Below the pieces are notes generated by a model. That model was not told where the DNA came from and made no database searches. It saw nothing but the letters and a program-made list of their open reading frames with translations. 64,000 nucleotides of DNA. It comes from Dysgonomonas sp. PH5-45 (GTDB lineage Bacteria > Bacteroidota > Bacteroidia > Bacteroidales > Dysgonomonadaceae). Shown piece after piece: positions 18,360 through 28,759 of this stretch; the stretch's first letter is position 1, and the number at the start of each line of letters is the position of its first letter. The DNA lies in the NCBI RefSeq assembly GCF_029893235.1, contig NZ_JARXWE010000003.1, forward strand, positions 62,001-126,000. The letters are read 5' to 3'. The translations under genes and the position numbers were made by a program.

Positions 18360-18539
18360 CATAAAAATAAAATACGAGGTATTATTTTAACATTATTAAT
18401 AATATCGCCCTTGTTGGCTGATTTTGTCCGTAAAGATTATTCGGGTAAATGTAAAAGTAAAATAAAAACTGACCGAAAGGTTCGGGCTTTAGTTCTTTTC
18501 GTTTATCTTAGTGTCGTATCATATATATAGTTAACGATT

Positions 18540-19025
18540 ATGCATAAAATATTATTCTCTTTCGTCTTTATTTTCACCACATTTTTGACCTATGCTCAAA
18601 ATACAATTGATGATAAATGGAAACTGTTTGCCGTGACCGAAGATGGTGTGGAAGTTTATCTTGACACCACGAGTATAAAAAGGGTGAACAACGAATACCG
18701 GGTTCTCTCAAAAAAAGTGTATGCCACCGCATTGGCTAAAGAAAACTATAAAGAAACATTCGTTGCGGCATTCAGCAAAACCGAAAAAAAACCGGAGAAA
18801 GTGGCAAAGAAAATGAAACGTTGGGACGATTTGGCATATACCATCGTTGAATATTCTTTCGACTGTCTGAACAAACGTTTCCGCACTCTCACCATAACAG
18901 ATTATTCGTCAAAAAATAAAGAGATCGTAAAAACCAAAACCCCGAAAAACCGAGGCTGGACCAATATAGAAGGTGATGATATGGGCGACTTGATGCGCTT
19001 CTTTGTTTGCGACTATGAGCAATAA
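18540..19025 (+). CDS. Secreted protein, surface-adhesin E-like fold
   Basis: This is a 161-residue exported protein with signal peptide MHKILFSFVFIFTTFLTYA. The mature part starts with WKLFAVTEDGVEVYLDTTSI, followed by a Lys-rich helix region and VEYSFDCLNKRFRTLTITDY. The W...dg..vyiD..si layout and the two-Cys end (DCLNKR, FVCDYEQ) resemble the Adhesin_E fold family. Homology is uncertain. It converges on the lipoprotein gene 8 bp away with no hairpin between. Confidence 0.65.
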   Translation: MHKILFSFVFIFTTFLTYAQNTIDDKWKLFAVTEDGVEVYLDTTSIKRVNNEYRVLSKKVYATALAKENYKETFVAAFSKTEKKPEKVAKKMKRWDDLAYTIVEYSFDCLNKRFRTLTITDYSSKNKEIVKTKTPKNRGWTNIEGDDMGDLMRFFVCDYEQ

Positions 19026-19032
19026 GCCATTA

Positions 19033-19881
19033 TTACTGCACCACGGGAGAAAGTGACGAAGCGGCTTCCTTTTTCTCGTCCAAATAATCGTTTAAGGTAA
19101 GGGCTTTGAATTTAGCATTTTGAAGGCTGTCGTTTTTTTGTATCAGCTCGGATAGTTGTTGCGATTTTGCGATAGACTGTTTCGATGCAGCCGACAGGGT
19201 GTAAGACGATGTTGCTTTACCCATGAGCTGCACAGTTATCTTCTCGTCAGTATCGCCAATAAAACGGATAATACCATTCTCCTTATTGGGCATAAAACGG
19301 ATAATTTCGTAATACCGCCCGTTATCATCGAAACGGTAATTCAAACCATCGCCTGTTTCTTCGAGCGTTTCGGCAAAAAAGTCTTTCGTCATTACTTTTA
19401 GCTTATTGTGTTGCTGCCCTCCCAAGAAAACACTTTCTACATACATCGTACCATCCTCGGCTACGCCCGACCTCAACCCTGTTGAGAAGCCACTAAGCGC
19501 GGGATCGCCTTTCGGAACGTAAGTTCCTTTATCTTGATATTCCTTGTTTTGCTGCAATACAAAAAACGTTTTCATTTCTTCCAACTGCGGAGAGTAAATG
19601 GCAAGCAACGAATCGCACTGCTTTATCTGACGGTCGTTCATCGCCCGGCGTATTTCTTGCAGCAAAACCATCCCTTCCTTGCGCTGCTCTACAGCCTTAG
19701 GATAATTGAAATTGAGGCTGTCGAGGTTTTGTTTTGCCTGCTCATAATTTCCACTTTCGAAAGCTGTTTGTGCATTCTCAAGCAAAACCTTCGCCTGAGC
19801 GTTCTTATCGCCACACCCTGCTATAAGCAGAGCAAAAACTGCCATACAAGAAATAAAGAAAACCGATTTATGATGTTTCAT
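19033..19881 (-). CDS. Predicted lipoprotein with TPR-like helices
   Basis: This is a 282-residue lipoprotein of unknown role. The signal peptide ends in lipobox LIAGC (Cys at about 23), followed by GDKN. Residues 30-110 look like one or two helical repeats (AQTAFESGNYEQAKQNLDSL). A beta-rich middle part (FSTGLRSGVAEDGTMYVESV) and a helical tail ending SSLSPVVQ follow. No enzyme motif is visible. Its upstream region holds repeat copy C. Confidence 0.75.
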   Translation of the reverse strand: MKHHKSVFFISCMAVFALLIAGCGDKNAQAKVLLENAQTAFESGNYEQAKQNLDSLNFNYPKAVEQRKEGMVLLQEIRRAMNDRQIKQCDSLLAIYSPQLEEMKTFFVLQQNKEYQDKGTYVPKGDPALSGFSTGLRSGVAEDGTMYVESVFLGGQQHNKLKVMTKDFFAETLEETGDGLNYRFDDNGRYYEIIRFMPNKENGIIRFIGDTDEKITVQLMGKATSSYTLSAASKQSIAKSQQLSELIQKNDSLQNAKFKALTLNDYLDEKKEAASSLSPVVQ

Positions 19882-19913
19882 TGCTCCAAATTATTTTCTG
19901 TAAATATCTAAAA

Positions 19914-20104
19914 TACTCGTGGTGCATTTAGAAAATAAAAGCTAATTGTTTGAGGAACAACATATATGTTATTTTGTCATCCTGAGAGCAACGAAGGATC
20001 TTGAATAAAAATACAGAGATTCTTCACTTTGTTCAGAAGGACAAATCCTATAAGATATTTGTAATAAGCTATTTAATATAAATCCTCCAAATGCACAGCG
20101 GGTT
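19914..20104 (-). mobile_element. MITE-like repeat, family 1, copy C
   Basis: This is a 191-bp element in the 19882-20210 gap, in reverse orientation to copies A and B. The terminal inverted repeats are TACTCGTGGTGCATTTAGAA and AACCCGCTGTGCATTTGGAG. The core arms ATTTTGTCATCCTGAGAGCA and TTCTTCACTTTGTTCAGAAG are complementary in large part. TTTTA stands at both flanks on the family strand. Its right end falls inside the reading frame that extends upstream of cca, which helps to fix the cca start at 20211. Confidence 0.8.
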
Positions 20105-20210
20105 AAAACAATTAAGCGTAGTTATACCACCGCAACACAAAAATAACATTATTCTGTGGTATCCGGTCTATTTGTTTTATTTTTGTGGTCTAAAAAAAGA
20201 TTTATTCAGA

Positions 20211-21650
20211 ATGTACATAGTAGACGACAGCATAATAGAAAAACACCTTTCGGGTAAAATATTCGATACCATCAGCCAAACGGCCGACAGTCTGGGATTG
20301 GAATGCTATGCTGTTGGGGGCTATGTAAGGGATATTTTTTTGTATCGCCCATCGAAAGACATAGACATCGTTACCGTGGGGCGAGGCATCGAACTGGCAC
20401 AAGCCGTAGCCGCCAAACTGGGCAGAGGAGCGCACCTATCGGTGTTTAAAAATTATGGAACGGCTCAAATAAAATACAAAGACCAAGAGATAGAGTTTGT
20501 AGGGGCACGGCGGGAATCTTACCAGCGCGACTCACGCAACCCTGTGGTGGAGGACGGCACTCTGGATGACGACCAAAAACGGCGCGACTTCACCATAAAC
20601 GCCCTTGCCATTTGCCTCAACAAAGAGCGCTATGGCGAGTTGCTCGACCCCTTCGATGGATTGGGCGACTTAGACCGTTTACTGATCCGTACACCTCTCG
20701 ACCCCGACGTCACCTTCTCGGACGACCCCTTGCGTATGATGAGGGCAATACGTTTCTCATCGCAACTTGCCTTCGATATAGAAGATGAGGCTTTCGATGC
20801 CATTTGTCGCAATAGGGAAAGAATAAAGATAATTTCGAAAGAACGGATTGTTGACGAACTGAACAAAATCATGCTTTCGCCCAAACCATCTCTGGGCTTC
20901 GTCCTGCTCGAAAAAACAGGCTTGCTCGAAATAATTCTGCCCGAACTTCTGGCACTGAAAGGAGCTGAAACCAAAGATGGCGTAGGCCACAAAGACAACT
21001 ACTATCACACGCTTACCGTCCTTGACAATATTGCCCTGAAAACCGATAACCTGTGGCTACGTTGGGCTGCTCTGCTGCACGATATAGCAAAACCGGCAAC
21101 AAAACGTTGGGATAATAAACTGGGATGGACTTTCCACAATCACAACTTTGTAGGAGCCAAAATGATTCCGAAGATATTTGCTCGGATGAAGCTACCCTTA
21201 AACGAGAAAATGAAGTATGTGCAAAAACTTGTTTCGCTACACATGCGCCCCATTGCTTTGGTTGAAGACGAAGTTACGGATTCGGCCGTGCGGCGTTTGC
21301 TGTTTGAGGCAGGCGATGACATAGACGACCTTATGACCCTTTGCCAAGCCGATATCACATCTAAAAATCCGGCAAAAGTGAAACGTTTTCTTCAAAACTT
21401 CGAGATAGTGCGTCAGAAAATGAAGGAAATAGAAGAAAAAGACCATGTGCGCAACTTTCAGCCGCCTATCGACGGGCAACAAATCATGGAAATATTCGGA
21501 CTCGCTCCCTGTGCCGAAGTGGGCAGGCTCAAATCCTCGATAAAAGATGCCATTCTGGATGGTGTTATTCCCAACGAATATGATGCCGCCTACAAATATT
21601 TACTCCAAAAGGCAAGCAGTATAGGATTGAAACCCATAAAAAACGGTTAA
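20211..21650 (+). CDS. cca: CCA tRNA nucleotidyltransferase / poly(A) polymerase family
   Basis: This enzyme adds or repairs the 3' CCA of tRNAs; at least five of the six tRNA genes in this window lack an encoded CCA. The 479-residue protein has the class II nucleotidyltransferase core with [20 protein letters not shown] (about 29-48, Asp-x-Asp), [10 protein letters not shown] (about 125), and an HD domain with [16 protein letters not shown]. Bacteroidetes enzymes of this HD type can also be poly(A) polymerases. I chose ATG 20211: an earlier in-frame codon at 20091 adds 40 residues encoded partly by repeat copy C. The stop TTAA is shared with the converging glycosyltransferase gene. Confidence 0.9.
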   Translation: MYIVDDSIIEKHLSGKIFDTISQTADSLGLECYAVGGYVRDIFLYRPSKDIDIVTVGRGIELAQAVAAKLGRGAHLSVFKNYGTAQIKYKDQEIEFVGARRESYQRDSRNPVVEDGTLDDDQKRRDFTINALAICLNKERYGELLDPFDGLGDLDRLLIRTPLDPDVTFSDDPLRMMRAIRFSSQLAFDIEDEAFDAICRNRERIKIISKERIVDELNKIMLSPKPSLGFVLLEKTGLLEIILPELLALKGAETKDGVGHKDNYYHTLTVLDNIALKTDNLWLRWAALLHDIAKPATKRWDNKLGWTFHNHNFVGAKMIPKIFARMKLPLNEKMKYVQKLVSLHMRPIALVEDEVTDSAVRRLLFEAGDDIDDLMTLCQADITSKNPAKVKRFLQNFEIVRQKMKEIEEKDHVRNFQPPIDGQQIMEIFGLAPCAEVGRLKSSIKDAILDGVIPNEYDAAYKYLLQKASSIGLKPIKNG

Positions 21651-22741
21651 CCCATCGTCTTGTAAACAGCCGCAACCTGCAAGGCTATCGTATCCCAATT
21701 ATAGGGAGAAAGGTTATACATCCGTTTCTTGACGGGAACAGATAGTTTTTCTTCTATCTTGCGTGTCAATTCTTCTTCATTATAAGGGTCAAAAAAATCA
21801 TCACTCGGAAGGTTTACCTGCGTGTTTGCCGGAATATTGCTGACAATAACATTCAGGTCGTAGCTCATACCTTCGAGCAAAGCGATAGGTAATCCCTCGT
21901 GAAAAGAAGGGAGTACAAACAAAGCCGGATGCGAAAGCACTTCGGCCAATTTATCGCCGGTAATAAATCCGGTAAGGACTACGCCATTATCCTTGGCCAG
22001 TTTTTTCAGCCCAAGCGAATACTCAGTTTCGTGGTCGGCATCGCCTGCAAGAACAAGTTTAAACTTATCCCGGACATTGCTTTTGGTGTATGCACGGATA
22101 AGCGAGTCGAATCCTTTCTCGGGCACAAATCGGCCTATTGCCAAAATATACTTTTGTTTCTCTAAGCCTAACGATTCTATATAGTTGGTCGATTCTATAA
22201 CACGAGCCTTTTCAACCCCGTTAAATATAAGGCGTATATTCTCAGATCGTCCGTATTTTTCTTTCAACGAATCGGTTATAACATTCGATATCGAGATTAT
22301 ATTATTGGCATACTTAGCGGCGAATCGCTCACCCGTTTTGAGCATAAACTTTGCCATACGCCCCCACTTCTGACGGTTATAATCGGCTCCGTGATGCGTC
22401 ATAACGACCTTCAGTCCCAACATGCGGGCAAAAGGGGTAACCAATGCCGGACCAATGGCATGTATGTGCAGAATATCCGCTTTCTGCCGCTTGGCATAAA
22501 TAACCCCCAGAAAAGAGTGTATAATGGCTTCGAACCTTTTTTTGCGAGGGGCATAAATATCTTTTACCTTAACACCCTTAAATTCTGTTATACGGTTATC
22601 GTCTGTTATATAAGAAGAACGGCGTACAACAGTCACGTCGTATCCCATAACAACAAGGCGCGAAAAAAGCTTCTCGCAATGAGTTTCTACTCCTCCGGGG
22701 ATGCCGGGAATGCCACGCGTACCGATAACTACAATTTTCAT
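21647..22741 (-). CDS. Glycosyltransferase, GT4 family (WcaL/Cps2F-like)
   Basis: This GT-B glycosyltransferase probably adds a sugar to the lipid-linked exopolysaccharide repeat. The 364-residue protein begins [20 protein letters not shown], a Gly-rich N-lobe loop seen in rhamnosyltransferase-like GT4 enzymes. The nucleotide-sugar site is [20 protein letters not shown] (about 281-300), the EX7E motif. It is the last gene of the operon, 15 bp after the preceding transferase. Donor and acceptor cannot be predicted. Confidence 0.88.
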   Translation of the reverse strand: MKIVVIGTRGIPGIPGGVETHCEKLFSRLVVMGYDVTVVRRSSYITDDNRITEFKGVKVKDIYAPRKKRFEAIIHSFLGVIYAKRQKADILHIHAIGPALVTPFARMLGLKVVMTHHGADYNRQKWGRMAKFMLKTGERFAAKYANNIISISNVITDSLKEKYGRSENIRLIFNGVEKARVIESTNYIESLGLEKQKYILAIGRFVPEKGFDSLIRAYTKSNVRDKFKLVLAGDADHETEYSLGLKKLAKDNGVVLTGFITGDKLAEVLSHPALFVLPSFHEGLPIALLEGMSYDLNVIVSNIPANTQVNLPSDDFFDPYNEEELTRKIEEKLSVPVKKRMYNLSPYNWDTIALQVAAVYKTMG

Positions 22742-22756
22742 GCGATAAAACTATTC

Positions 22757-23953
22757 TTATTTTACAAGTTCGTTATATACCTCCATCAAGTTACGAAAAT
22801 AAATTTCTTCCGAAAACTTTTTCACACTTTCGTAACCATTCTTGCTTAAACGTTCGTATTCTTCGTTCGATATTTGCAAAGCTTTTTGCAGGGTTGTTGC
22901 TAAGTCTTGTTCATTTTTGGGTTCAAACAAATATCCATTCTGCCCATCTTCAACAATTTCGGGTATCGCCCCTATTCGCGATGCTATGACAGGCGTACCC
23001 AATGCGAGACTTTCAGTACACGCAAGGCCAAACGTTTCGTACCATTCCGAAGGGACAATAACATAGGAGGCATTATATATCAAATCTTCAAGATCAGATT
23101 TATTTTGATGCCCCAAAAACTCAACATTAGGAAGAGCTGATTCCGAATACCGTTTTTCGCCTGCTCCCGCAACCTTCAGTTGTATATCCGGAAACCGCTT
23201 CATTACGGAAAGGAGCGTAGGCAATCCTTTTTCGCGCGAAAGCCGCCCTGCATAAAGGATATAATTACCTCGATTCATCGTCTTATATATGGACGGAAAA
23301 GCTACAGGATTATATACAGGCTTTATTTTTCTTGCAATTTCTTTATTAAATTCAGCATGTTTATCAGCCTCGAATCGACTCACACAGATGAACCTATCCA
23401 CATATTTCTCTGTTTTGTAAAACCACCGTCTAAAATACATCTCGAAAGTCATCAGAGTGCTCTCCGCAACACTTCCTTTAGAACATCGGGAAAACATACA
23501 ATGAAAATAATTACCCGATTTACATTTTTCGCAGATATTAAGGTTTCTGTCGAGCAAAAGATATGACGGGCAAATTTGCCTGTAATCGTGCAAACTCATA
23601 ACCACAGGTATACCATACTTTTTCAGTACAGGAAGAATCGAAACCGATAAGCTGTTTAAATAAAGATGTATATGAGCAATGTCGGGTTTTTCGGTTTGTA
23701 TTACTCTTTCGAGTTCTTTGGCTGCACGCCTGTTATAGAAGAAAGAACCTATTCTTTTTATTTTTTCACCAATTGGTGCATCCGTACTGAAATATGGCGT
23801 GGTATATGTGGGCTGATATACAGATTGCCCCTCGTCCGTGGCAAAAAGGCTCACCTGATGCCCTGCGTTGTTCAACAAACGAATCGTGTTGAACATCACA
23901 GTCTCGGTTCCTCCTTTTATATAAGGATATTTATCTATTTGTAATACTTTCAT
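22757..23953 (-). CDS. Glycosyltransferase, GT4 family
   Basis: This is a 398-residue GT-B enzyme of the exopolysaccharide operon. It begins MKVLQIDKYPYIKGGTETVM and contains LHDYRQICPSYLLLDRNLNI (about 113-132). That cysteine-rich LHDY...CP segment is typical of a subgroup of Bacteroidetes GT4 enzymes. The donor site is PSEWYETFGLACTESLALGT (about 300). I start at ATG 23953, 25 bp after the upstream gene. A longer frame to 24004 would overlap that gene and adds an atypical basic stretch. Confidence 0.87.
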   Translation of the reverse strand: MKVLQIDKYPYIKGGTETVMFNTIRLLNNAGHQVSLFATDEGQSVYQPTYTTPYFSTDAPIGEKIKRIGSFFYNRRAAKELERVIQTEKPDIAHIHLYLNSLSVSILPVLKKYGIPVVMSLHDYRQICPSYLLLDRNLNICEKCKSGNYFHCMFSRCSKGSVAESTLMTFEMYFRRWFYKTEKYVDRFICVSRFEADKHAEFNKEIARKIKPVYNPVAFPSIYKTMNRGNYILYAGRLSREKGLPTLLSVMKRFPDIQLKVAGAGEKRYSESALPNVEFLGHQNKSDLEDLIYNASYVIVPSEWYETFGLACTESLALGTPVIASRIGAIPEIVEDGQNGYLFEPKNEQDLATTLQKALQISNEEYERLSKNGYESVKKFSEEIYFRNLMEVYNELVK

Positions 23954-23978
23954 CAGAAAAACAAAATCAACCTTTACT

Positions 23979-25127
23979 TTAATTTTTGTCTGCAAGTTGA
24001 TCAAAAAGGTTGATCCACTTAGTCATAACCTTATCGGGTAAGAAACGCCGGACATTTACTTTAGCTTTCCGTCCAAATTCTTTCCTCACATTATCATTCT
24101 CTGCTAAATATAGTATTTTTTTTGATAACTCTTCAATATCGCCCAACCCAACAAGGAATCCATCTTCATTATTCTGTATTATTTCGGATGGTCCGCTGGG
24201 GCAATCGAATGCCACGCATGGAATCCCGCAAGCCATTGCCTCGGCTAACACCAAGCCAAAACCTTCGTATGCGGAAGATAGGGCAAAGATAGAGCTTTCT
24301 ATAAACTCCGTTTGTATGTCGGATGTCGGGGGCTGGATATGAACACTATTATTCAATTCCAATTCGTTTATCAGAGCTTCTATACTTTCTTTTTCACTTC
24401 CCGTTCCAAATATATCTAACCGCCAATCCGGAATTCGGTTTGCAATGAGTTTCCAAGCCCTAATGAGCGACGGATAGTCTTTTTGCTTGGCCAGACGCCC
24501 GGCACTGATTACCCTTTTTGTAGAGCAATCACTCGAATCTTCGGGATAAAAAGACAACAGGTTGGGGATGACGAACAAGCGTTCTATGCCAGTCCATCGC
24601 CGAGCATCATCTTCGGACAGAACAACAAAAGCATCGTACTTATTTGCAAAACGCCGCTTATTTTTATCGGCAAGAAGCGCAAATTCTTTTTTCAACCACG
24701 ATACATCAAGGCTTTGAATCTCTAACTCCTTATGCTGTTTGCAGAAGTGAATTTCGGCTATTTTCTTACTCCCATCATTAATTCCGGGGAGCATCGTCAT
24801 TTCGTGAGTATAGGTTGATATTGAGATATCCGGCTTTATTTTGTTCAATGTTTCTGCCAACCTCAATCTGTGTTGTTTCCTTTTTTTTAATTGCAAAAAG
24901 AAACCCTTATGAAACGGAAGACCATCCAATTCAGAATAGTTTATACCAAGGTCTATAAAATTAATCTTTGAAGAAAACGAAAAAAAATTGGGTTTATCTT
25001 TCCTGTCGGTAGTAATTATTGTTACCTCATGTCCTAAATTATCGGCCAAATAGTTAGCCTTAGAACAGACTATCCGCTCCATGCCTCCCGAACGGGAAGA
25101 GTCAACAAGGCAATACACTATCTTCAT
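23979..25127 (-). CDS. Glycosyltransferase, GT4 family (amsD-like)
   Basis: This is a 382-residue GT-B transferase. The N-lobe reads MKIVYCLVDSSRSGGMERIV, followed by SNYLADNLGHEVTIIT-like strands. The C-lobe donor motif is SSAYEGFGLVLAEAMACGIP (about 286-305), and FDCPSGPSEIIQNNEDGFLV is characteristic of AmsD/galactosyl-type GT4 proteins. It overlaps the polymerase gene upstream by 4 bp (ATGA), showing translational coupling. Confidence 0.88.
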   Translation of the reverse strand: MKIVYCLVDSSRSGGMERIVCSKANYLADNLGHEVTIITTDRKDKPNFFSFSSKINFIDLGINYSELDGLPFHKGFFLQLKKRKQHRLRLAETLNKIKPDISISTYTHEMTMLPGINDGSKKIAEIHFCKQHKELEIQSLDVSWLKKEFALLADKNKRRFANKYDAFVVLSEDDARRWTGIERLFVIPNLLSFYPEDSSDCSTKRVISAGRLAKQKDYPSLIRAWKLIANRIPDWRLDIFGTGSEKESIEALINELELNNSVHIQPPTSDIQTEFIESSIFALSSAYEGFGLVLAEAMACGIPCVAFDCPSGPSEIIQNNEDGFLVGLGDIEELSKKILYLAENDNVRKEFGRKAKVNVRRFLPDKVMTKWINLFDQLADKN

Positions 25128-26311
25128 GCTTCTTCTGCCACTAACTCGTTTACATCTTCATCCGTCAATTCTTCTTCCGACGAAGACCCGAATTCTTCTA
25201 TAACACCAAACCGGTACTTGTACAACAACGCCCAAAATATAGTGTTTCCGATATTCATTATCCCCAAAAGCGTTGTTTCTACAAAGCCGTATGCCATCGT
25301 GCCAACAAGAATAGCTATTACCAATGTATTTTGTTGCTTTATAATATTCTTAGCTGCAATAAAATAAAGGGCTATGAAGTATACGAAAAACACCAATCCT
25401 CCGGCAAACATTAACGTCAGATAAGAGCTATCAATCACCAGTTCTTCGGTAGGCATAAAGGTAGTCCCGAATATTAGCTGCTCAGGTGTTAGTGTAGACA
25501 GAAAATCGCCATACAAACTGGGTCTGTTGCTCAAGATTATGTCTATCAGAGGGAAATTCTCGGCATTCAATCCGAGAAACAATGTTAATGCACTCAGTAT
25601 AAGAGGCAGAACGAGTATGATGTACTTTGTTACACCCAATTTGTAGTTTTCGGAGATTTTCTTCCGCAGGGAATAATAACCGTATGTACACACAAAGGCC
25701 AAAATCGCAATCAAGAAGCCGCGCGACATGGTCATCGTATAAATGAACATCGCAAATAGCATGGCTCCTACAACAAACATAGGAAGCATTTTTCTATACT
25801 TCGAAATGCTAAGTAAAAGGATACTCGCAATTATTAACCCATAGTAGTTTGTCGATGCTGCATTAGGATGGCGGAATCCGAAATCGTACCGGGCTCTGAT
25901 CAAGTTTTCTATATCCGAATTATTCTCGAACATAGCCAACCGTCCAAACCCATAAAGGAAAAACATTATAACCGATACCACACCCAAAATGACGAGGATA
26001 TACTTCAAATAGGTTTTGATATCAACCGCAAGGCTGGCCTGCATTATAGTCATCAGGAGCAAAACGTCGCGCTTGTAGTAATGGGGGGACATAACCATTA
26101 TAAAGCACAGAAATATCATGATAAACAGATACCCTTTCGATATTGTCTTAAAGTTAAAGGCCAAGAGGGCAAACAAAACTGTGGCAGGCCCTAAAACAAT
26201 CAGTGGTACTCTGAAAACGAACGAAGTAAGAAAACCGATATTCAATGCCAACAAGAGCAGAAGAACACATATCCTCCGAAAACTTTCGTATGATTGAGTA
26301 TTGCTATTCAT
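25124..26311 (-). CDS. Polysaccharide polymerase (Wzy/O-antigen ligase-like)
   Basis: This is a 395-residue inner-membrane protein with about ten to eleven predicted membrane helices. The conserved loop after the fourth helix reads RYDFGFRHPNAASTNYYGL, the HPN motif of Wzy-type polymerases. The tail (EEFGSSSEEELTDEDVNELV) is acidic and cytosolic. In this operon it is the natural candidate to join repeat units made by the three GT4 enzymes. It lies 89 bp after the Wzc-like gene, separated by a hairpin. Confidence 0.82.
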   Translation of the reverse strand: MNSNTQSYESFRRICVLLLLLALNIGFLTSFVFRVPLIVLGPATVLFALLAFNFKTISKGYLFIMIFLCFIMVMSPHYYKRDVLLLMTIMQASLAVDIKTYLKYILVILGVVSVIMFFLYGFGRLAMFENNSDIENLIRARYDFGFRHPNAASTNYYGLIIASILLLSISKYRKMLPMFVVGAMLFAMFIYTMTMSRGFLIAILAFVCTYGYYSLRKKISENYKLGVTKYIILVLPLILSALTLFLGLNAENFPLIDIILSNRPSLYGDFLSTLTPEQLIFGTTFMPTEELVIDSSYLTLMFAGGLVFFVYFIALYFIAAKNIIKQQNTLVIAILVGTMAYGFVETTLLGIMNIGNTIFWALLYKYRFGVIEEFGSSSEEELTDEDVNELVAEEA

Positions 26312-26357
26312 TGTCTGATTTCTTGTCTGTCCGAAGAAGCTTTCTTTTATCTATTAA

Positions 26358-26389
26358 AATCCCCCTCTTTCCACGAAAAGAAGGGGATT
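26358..26389 (-). terminator. Hairpin inside the exopolysaccharide operon
   Basis: On the reverse strand AATCCCCTTCTTTT and AAAGAGGGGGATT pair along about 13 positions with one mismatch, and TTTTAATAG follows. It stands between the Wzc-like and polymerase genes and could act as a partial terminator, or be an mRNA stabiliser. Confidence 0.55.
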
Positions 26390-26400
26390 CTTTTTATTCC

Positions 26401-28743
26401 TTATTTATTACCCTTCGTATTTTTGTTTCCGTATCCGTAACCATATGCACTTTTTGTGCTGGTTCCGTTCATAACGAGGAACATTTTCTTCAATTTTTCG
26501 TCACGAACCACTGCTTCGGCAAGTTTCAGGTTCGATTTGTTTGTATAATTTGCCCTATACAGATACAAGGTCATATCCGATATGCGATCTAAGGCAAAGG
26601 TATCGGAAACCATTCCAACAGGAGCCGAATCTACAAATACGTAGTCATAGTTTTCTCTCAGATATTCAAAGAATTCGTCGAGGCGTTCTCTCAACAACAA
26701 CTCGGCAGGATTAGGTGGTATAGGACCAGCCGGTACAAAATACAGGTTTGGATGTATGTCCGACAGTGGCTCTATTATTTCCTCCGGCTTCATATCTTCG
26801 GATGCCAGATAGGTTGTCATACCAATTTTCGATTTAGCACCAATATACTGGGTAAGAAGCGGATTACGAATATCCAGCCCCACTATCACAATCTTTTTCT
26901 TACTTATAAGAGCAAACGAAAGAGCTAAGTTGAGCGAAAAGAAAGATTTTCCTTCGCCCGAAATACTGGAGGTGATAAGTATAACTTTTTCCGGTTTTTT
27001 CAGAACGAACTGTATGTTTGAACGCAGCAAGCGGAACAATTCGGCCGTTGAGTTGGTTGTTCCTTCCTGCACAACAGCTTTTTCGCCCGATTTATCCAGA
27101 CATATCTCGCCCAATACCGGCAAGTGGGTTGTTTCTTCCAATTCCTCTTTGCTGGCCAATTTAAAGCGGAACAATTTATACAGGTATATGCCACCAACAG
27201 GTATAAGCAATCCCAAAACTAAAGCGATACTGAATACATTACGTCCTTTGGGGGCAACAGGCTTAAAGATATTGAAAGCCATGTCTATGATTTTTGCCTT
27301 AGGAGTATTGGAAGCCAATGTTAGCTTTGCTTCTTCATATTTTTTCAAGAGGAATACATAAAGCTCCGACTTTATCAATTGTTGGCGTTGAATATCCACA
27401 TATTCTCTTTCTTGGGTAGGCATTTTTTGGAGGCGCGATTTCATTTGGCTTTCCCTTTTCATGAAATCCGACTTGCTTGAGCGTATTTCGTTTCTGATTT
27501 GGTGAATACTTGACAAAACGTTATTACGCAACAGTTCGAGCTGCTGATTGTAGGTTATGACAGTAGGGTTGGTTTCGCTTGAGTTCTGCAACAAGCGTTG
27601 ACGTGCAAAAACGGCCGAGTTATATTCGGTAATAGCTTCGATTGCTGCCTCGGGAAGCCCCAAACTGGAAGGCATTGCCGCATATTTATTTTCGGGTTTC
27701 TGGAGATGTTTTTCAAGCATCTCAACCAGATTGAGCTGTATCTCCTGCCTTAAGCTGTTTTCCTCTGTTTTGCTTAAACTTTCCACAAAAATAGGAATCT
27801 CTGCGGTAAGGTCGGTAAGGTTGTTATCTATTTTATATCTTTCCATTCTTGTTTCGATAGAGTTCAGGTCTATCGAGATGGAGTCGATTCTTTCCTTTAT
27901 AAATTTAGCCGAGTTGAAGGCTGTTTTATTCTTGTCGTCTAAGGCATCTATATTGTACAGTTCTATAAGCTTGTCCAATATATCTCGTCCCCTTTGTTTA
28001 TCGGTATCGTCTATCCCCAGATTTATAATATTCGACTTTTTGCTTGATGTGGATATACCTATTTTTTTTCTGTAATCTTCGGCTGCCAAATCCAATCCGG
28101 TTATAGCTATATACAATGTAAAGTCTTTGTCTTTAACATCTGTTTGAGGGCTTTTTTCGAACGTAAAATCTCCACAGGCAGTCTTTATGGTTGTGGGGAA
28201 TTTGTCGAAAGTGTAAGTCCCTAATTCTTCTTTATTATACTTTATCTCTACCGTATTTTTATTTTCCGGATCAACCTCCAACTCCATTTTCAAGACACCG
28301 TTCAGAGTATCGTTTATGCTTTTTTCGTATTGCACAATAACGGGCGAAGAGTTGTACAGCGACTTATTGAAAGGAAACTTCTTTAACCTGTATGTTGCGT
28401 TCAACTTCAGCTCGTTAATCATATTACGAACCATTGTTTGCGAACCAATAAGGCTCACTTCGTCTTCTGTATTGGCAGAACTGGCAAGCCCGTCTATCCC
28501 TGTGGCTTTCATGAGCGAAGCTTCCATCATTTGTTTAGCCCCCCCCGACGATTCGGTCTTTATCATTATACTGGCAGCCATGTAATAGACCTTATTGGCT
28601 GTTTTGTAATAAATTGCAGCTATGCAAAAACAAACTATAACGGAAATGAGAAACCATTTCCAATATTTGGTATAGCCTAAAATAATATCTTTAAGACTAA
28701 CAAAATCGGATGTTTTCTTTTGTGAATTGTCTTGTTTTGACAT
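26401..28743 (-). CDS. Wzc-like polysaccharide co-polymerase and tyrosine autokinase
   Basis: This inner-membrane protein controls chain length and couples polymerisation to export. The 780-residue protein has a first membrane helix (about 30-50), a long periplasmic Wzz domain with coiled coil (about 55-500), a second membrane helix (about 505-525) and a cytosolic BY-kinase domain. Walker A is SISGEGKSF (about 597). Walker A' reads IVIVGLDIRNP, with Gly where most have Asp. Walker B is YVFVDSAPVG. The tail has only three closely spaced tyrosines (AYGYGYG) before a Lys-rich end. It follows the Wza-like gene by 16 bp. Confidence 0.9.
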   Translation of the reverse strand: MSKQDNSQKKTSDFVSLKDIILGYTKYWKWFLISVIVCFCIAAIYYKTANKVYYMAASIMIKTESSGGAKQMMEASLMKATGIDGLASSANTEDEVSLIGSQTMVRNMINELKLNATYRLKKFPFNKSLYNSSPVIVQYEKSINDTLNGVLKMELEVDPENKNTVEIKYNKEELGTYTFDKFPTTIKTACGDFTFEKSPQTDVKDKDFTLYIAITGLDLAAEDYRKKIGISTSSKKSNIINLGIDDTDKQRGRDILDKLIELYNIDALDDKNKTAFNSAKFIKERIDSISIDLNSIETRMERYKIDNNLTDLTAEIPIFVESLSKTEENSLRQEIQLNLVEMLEKHLQKPENKYAAMPSSLGLPEAAIEAITEYNSAVFARQRLLQNSSETNPTVITYNQQLELLRNNVLSSIHQIRNEIRSSKSDFMKRESQMKSRLQKMPTQEREYVDIQRQQLIKSELYVFLLKKYEEAKLTLASNTPKAKIIDMAFNIFKPVAPKGRNVFSIALVLGLLIPVGGIYLYKLFRFKLASKEELEETTHLPVLGEICLDKSGEKAVVQEGTTNSTAELFRLLRSNIQFVLKKPEKVILITSSISGEGKSFFSLNLALSFALISKKKIVIVGLDIRNPLLTQYIGAKSKIGMTTYLASEDMKPEEIIEPLSDIHPNLYFVPAGPIPPNPAELLLRERLDEFFEYLRENYDYVFVDSAPVGMVSDTFALDRISDMTLYLYRANYTNKSNLKLAEAVVRDEKLKKMFLVMNGTSTKSAYGYGYGNKNTKGNK

Positions 28744-28759
28744 GGAAAGAAAGGGATTT

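Noticed and set aside
20091-20210. 40-codon N-terminal extension of cca
   Set aside because: Its first part lies in the end of a mobile repeat, and the family starts just before the nucleotidyltransferase motif, as from ATG 20211.
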